From Rhodospirillales bacterium (GTDB lineage: Bacteria; Pseudomonadota; Alphaproteobacteria; UBA8366; JADFVY01), in assembly GCA_024644185.1 (NCBI GenBank), contig JAHELM010000138.1, positions 1 through 6,787 on the forward strand: a stretch of 6,787 bases of DNA, read 5' to 3'. Below the pieces are notes generated by a model, which ran no database searches, was not told where the DNA came from, and saw only the letters and a program-made list of their open reading frames with translations. A program made the position numbers and the translations under genes. This document shows, in pieces, positions 5,806 to 6,787 of the stretch (position 1 is its first letter; every line of letters begins with the position of its first letter).

Positions 5806-6657
5806 CTACGGTGCCTTGGAGATGACGATCCGGGTCCGGTAATCGATCTTGTCCATCTCCGACAGGGCCGTCACGCCGGCATCCCAATGATCGGCATTCG
5901 CCATCTGATCCGAGTTGGACTGGAGGGTCGCGGCGGGCGCCCCCATCATCGCCGTCAAGCGCTGGACCTCGGCCATATCTCCCTTGGCCATCGCCTCCTG
6001 AATCTTGGCGCCGATATCGGCCATGGCGGCACCGCTTTCCGCTGAGTTTTCGGCACCCGCGGTCACTGCGCTGTTCAGTTCTTCGGTGAACGCGTCGGCA
6101 AGTACGCGGCCCTTGTCAAGCGGTACCCCGCCGCTGCTCTTCTTGCCGCTCAGCATGTATATCGCGTTGGCAAGGTGTTCGTATTTCTTGTGCAGGGCGT
6201 CCAGTTCCGCCTTGCTGTGCCCCCAGTTCTTGTATTGGTCATCGATCTGTGCCAGCACCATGGTGGCGGCGGAGTAGGCGGTCATCTCGCCTTCCTTGGG
6301 CAGGCGCATCGCGGAGATCGTTACGCCCTTGCTTTCGCCGGTCGCGTATCCGGCTTCCGACATGACATTCTTCTTGCGGTAGATATCCGAAACCTGGTCG
6401 GCGGTCAGGTATTCGATATAGGCGCCATCGGACCAGGCTTCCTCGGCGCGGCCCGCGCCCTGGCCATAAAAGGCGAGGACCTTTTCGACGGGATCGCTGG
6501 TGTAGAAGGTGGTCGACGCGGGTGTCTCTGACTTTGGGTCGGCCTTGGCGCCGGGATACGTCTTCGCGACGTAGTCCGCGGCGAAGGCGGGCCCCGCACT
6601 AAAGACACCAAGGATCAGTGCCGCGGCGGCGACCGGCATCAGCCTGGAGATTGTCAT
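5806..6657 (-). CDS. Exported protein of unknown function, 283 aa
   Basis: The start is ATG 6657-6655, preceded by GGAAGGA at 7-nt spacing. Starting here gives a clear Sec signal peptide (residues 1-26, hydrophobic core about 7-20, cleavage at AFA-AD), so the product should be periplasmic. The mature N-terminal part (about 27-140) holds a YPGAK segment, then FYTSDPVEKVLAFYGQ, a pattern I associate with small periplasmic domains of unknown role, and ends with ISAMRLPKEGEM. The rest (about 145-283) is rich in Ala, Glu, Lys and Met and looks mostly helical, including AMAKGDMAEVQRLTAMMG, suggesting an extended or coiled helical part. There are no cysteines after the signal peptide and no metal or catalytic motif that I recognise. 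It converges on the small secreted gene; both products are exported, but nothing ties their functions together. The gene is well supported, its role is unknown. Confidence 0.85.
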   Translation of the reverse strand: MTISRLMPVAAAALILGVFSAGPAFAADYVAKTYPGAKADPKSETPASTTFYTSDPVEKVLAFYGQGAGRAEEAWSDGAYIEYLTADQVSDIYRKKNVMSEAGYATGESKGVTISAMRLPKEGEMTAYSAATMVLAQIDDQYKNWGHSKAELDALHKKYEHLANAIYMLSGKKSSGGVPLDKGRVLADAFTEELNSAVTAGAENSAESGAAMADIGAKIQEAMAKGDMAEVQRLTAMMGAPAATLQSNSDQMANADHWDAGVTALSEMDKIDYRTRIVISKAP

Positions 6658-6787
6658 GGTTTTTTCCTTCCTGAATTGACAAGAAAAAAAGCGTGCGATG
6701 TCTGAAAAGCGAGCACAGGCATACGATACTCCTGCTCGTCCCGTTTTCGGAGATGCCAAATTAGGCAGGGCTCATACCTCGAATTAT
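6658..6787 (-). promoter_or_regulatory. Upstream region of the exported-protein gene
   Basis: No gene is seen in this stretch up to the window edge. On the minus strand it contains a run of seven T about 30 nt before the start codon and a short dyad TGCC-N6-GGCA (6767-6754) that could be an operator. No well-spaced pair of -35 and -10 hexamers could be identified, so the promoter position stays open. Confidence 0.25.

Overview
This window comes from a high-GC bacterial chromosome, most likely an alphaproteobacterium. The basis is high-GC codon usage together with a split glutamate-synthase set resembling the glxBCD genes of rhizobia and relatives. Species is not determinable from the sequence.

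Left part (1-4694, minus strand): three tightly packed genes read right to left and form one operon. First is a stand-alone class II glutamine amidotransferase (GlxB-like, 307 aa). Its stop overlaps the next gene by 34 bp. Second is a 650-aa fusion of a GXGXG beta-helix domain (GlxC-like) to an FMN-binding glutamate-synthase barrel (GlxD-like) with the iron-sulfur cysteines. One base later begins a GltD-like Fe-S/FAD/NAD(P)H oxidoreductase. It carries an extra C-terminal segment resembling the start of a second, apparently degenerate, synthase barrel and runs off the left edge of the window. Together they supply every activity of a glutamate synthase: ammonia from glutamine, the FMN synthase site, and an NAD(P)H reductase. 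The domains are in a different order and in different polypeptides from classical GltB/GltD. The true substrate could be 2-oxoglutarate plus glutamine, or a related amine-transfer reaction as in N-methylglutamate synthase.

Divergent intergenic region (4695-5029): a good sigma70-type promoter (TTGATT-N16-TATAAT) drives the operon leftwards. Its -35 hexamer sits in the loop of a perfect 6-bp dyad that, read on the plus strand, looks like an intrinsic terminator. A leader hairpin follows the predicted transcription start. An AT-rich stretch and a second candidate promoter lie before the rightward gene.

Right part (5030-6787): a single-domain rhodanese with an intact CxxGxRS active-site loop, then a 54-aa secreted small protein (both plus strand), and a convergent 283-aa exported protein of unknown function (minus strand). 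The intergenic spaces here contain several short perfect inverted repeats. No tRNA, rRNA, CRISPR array, insertion sequence or phage gene is visible.
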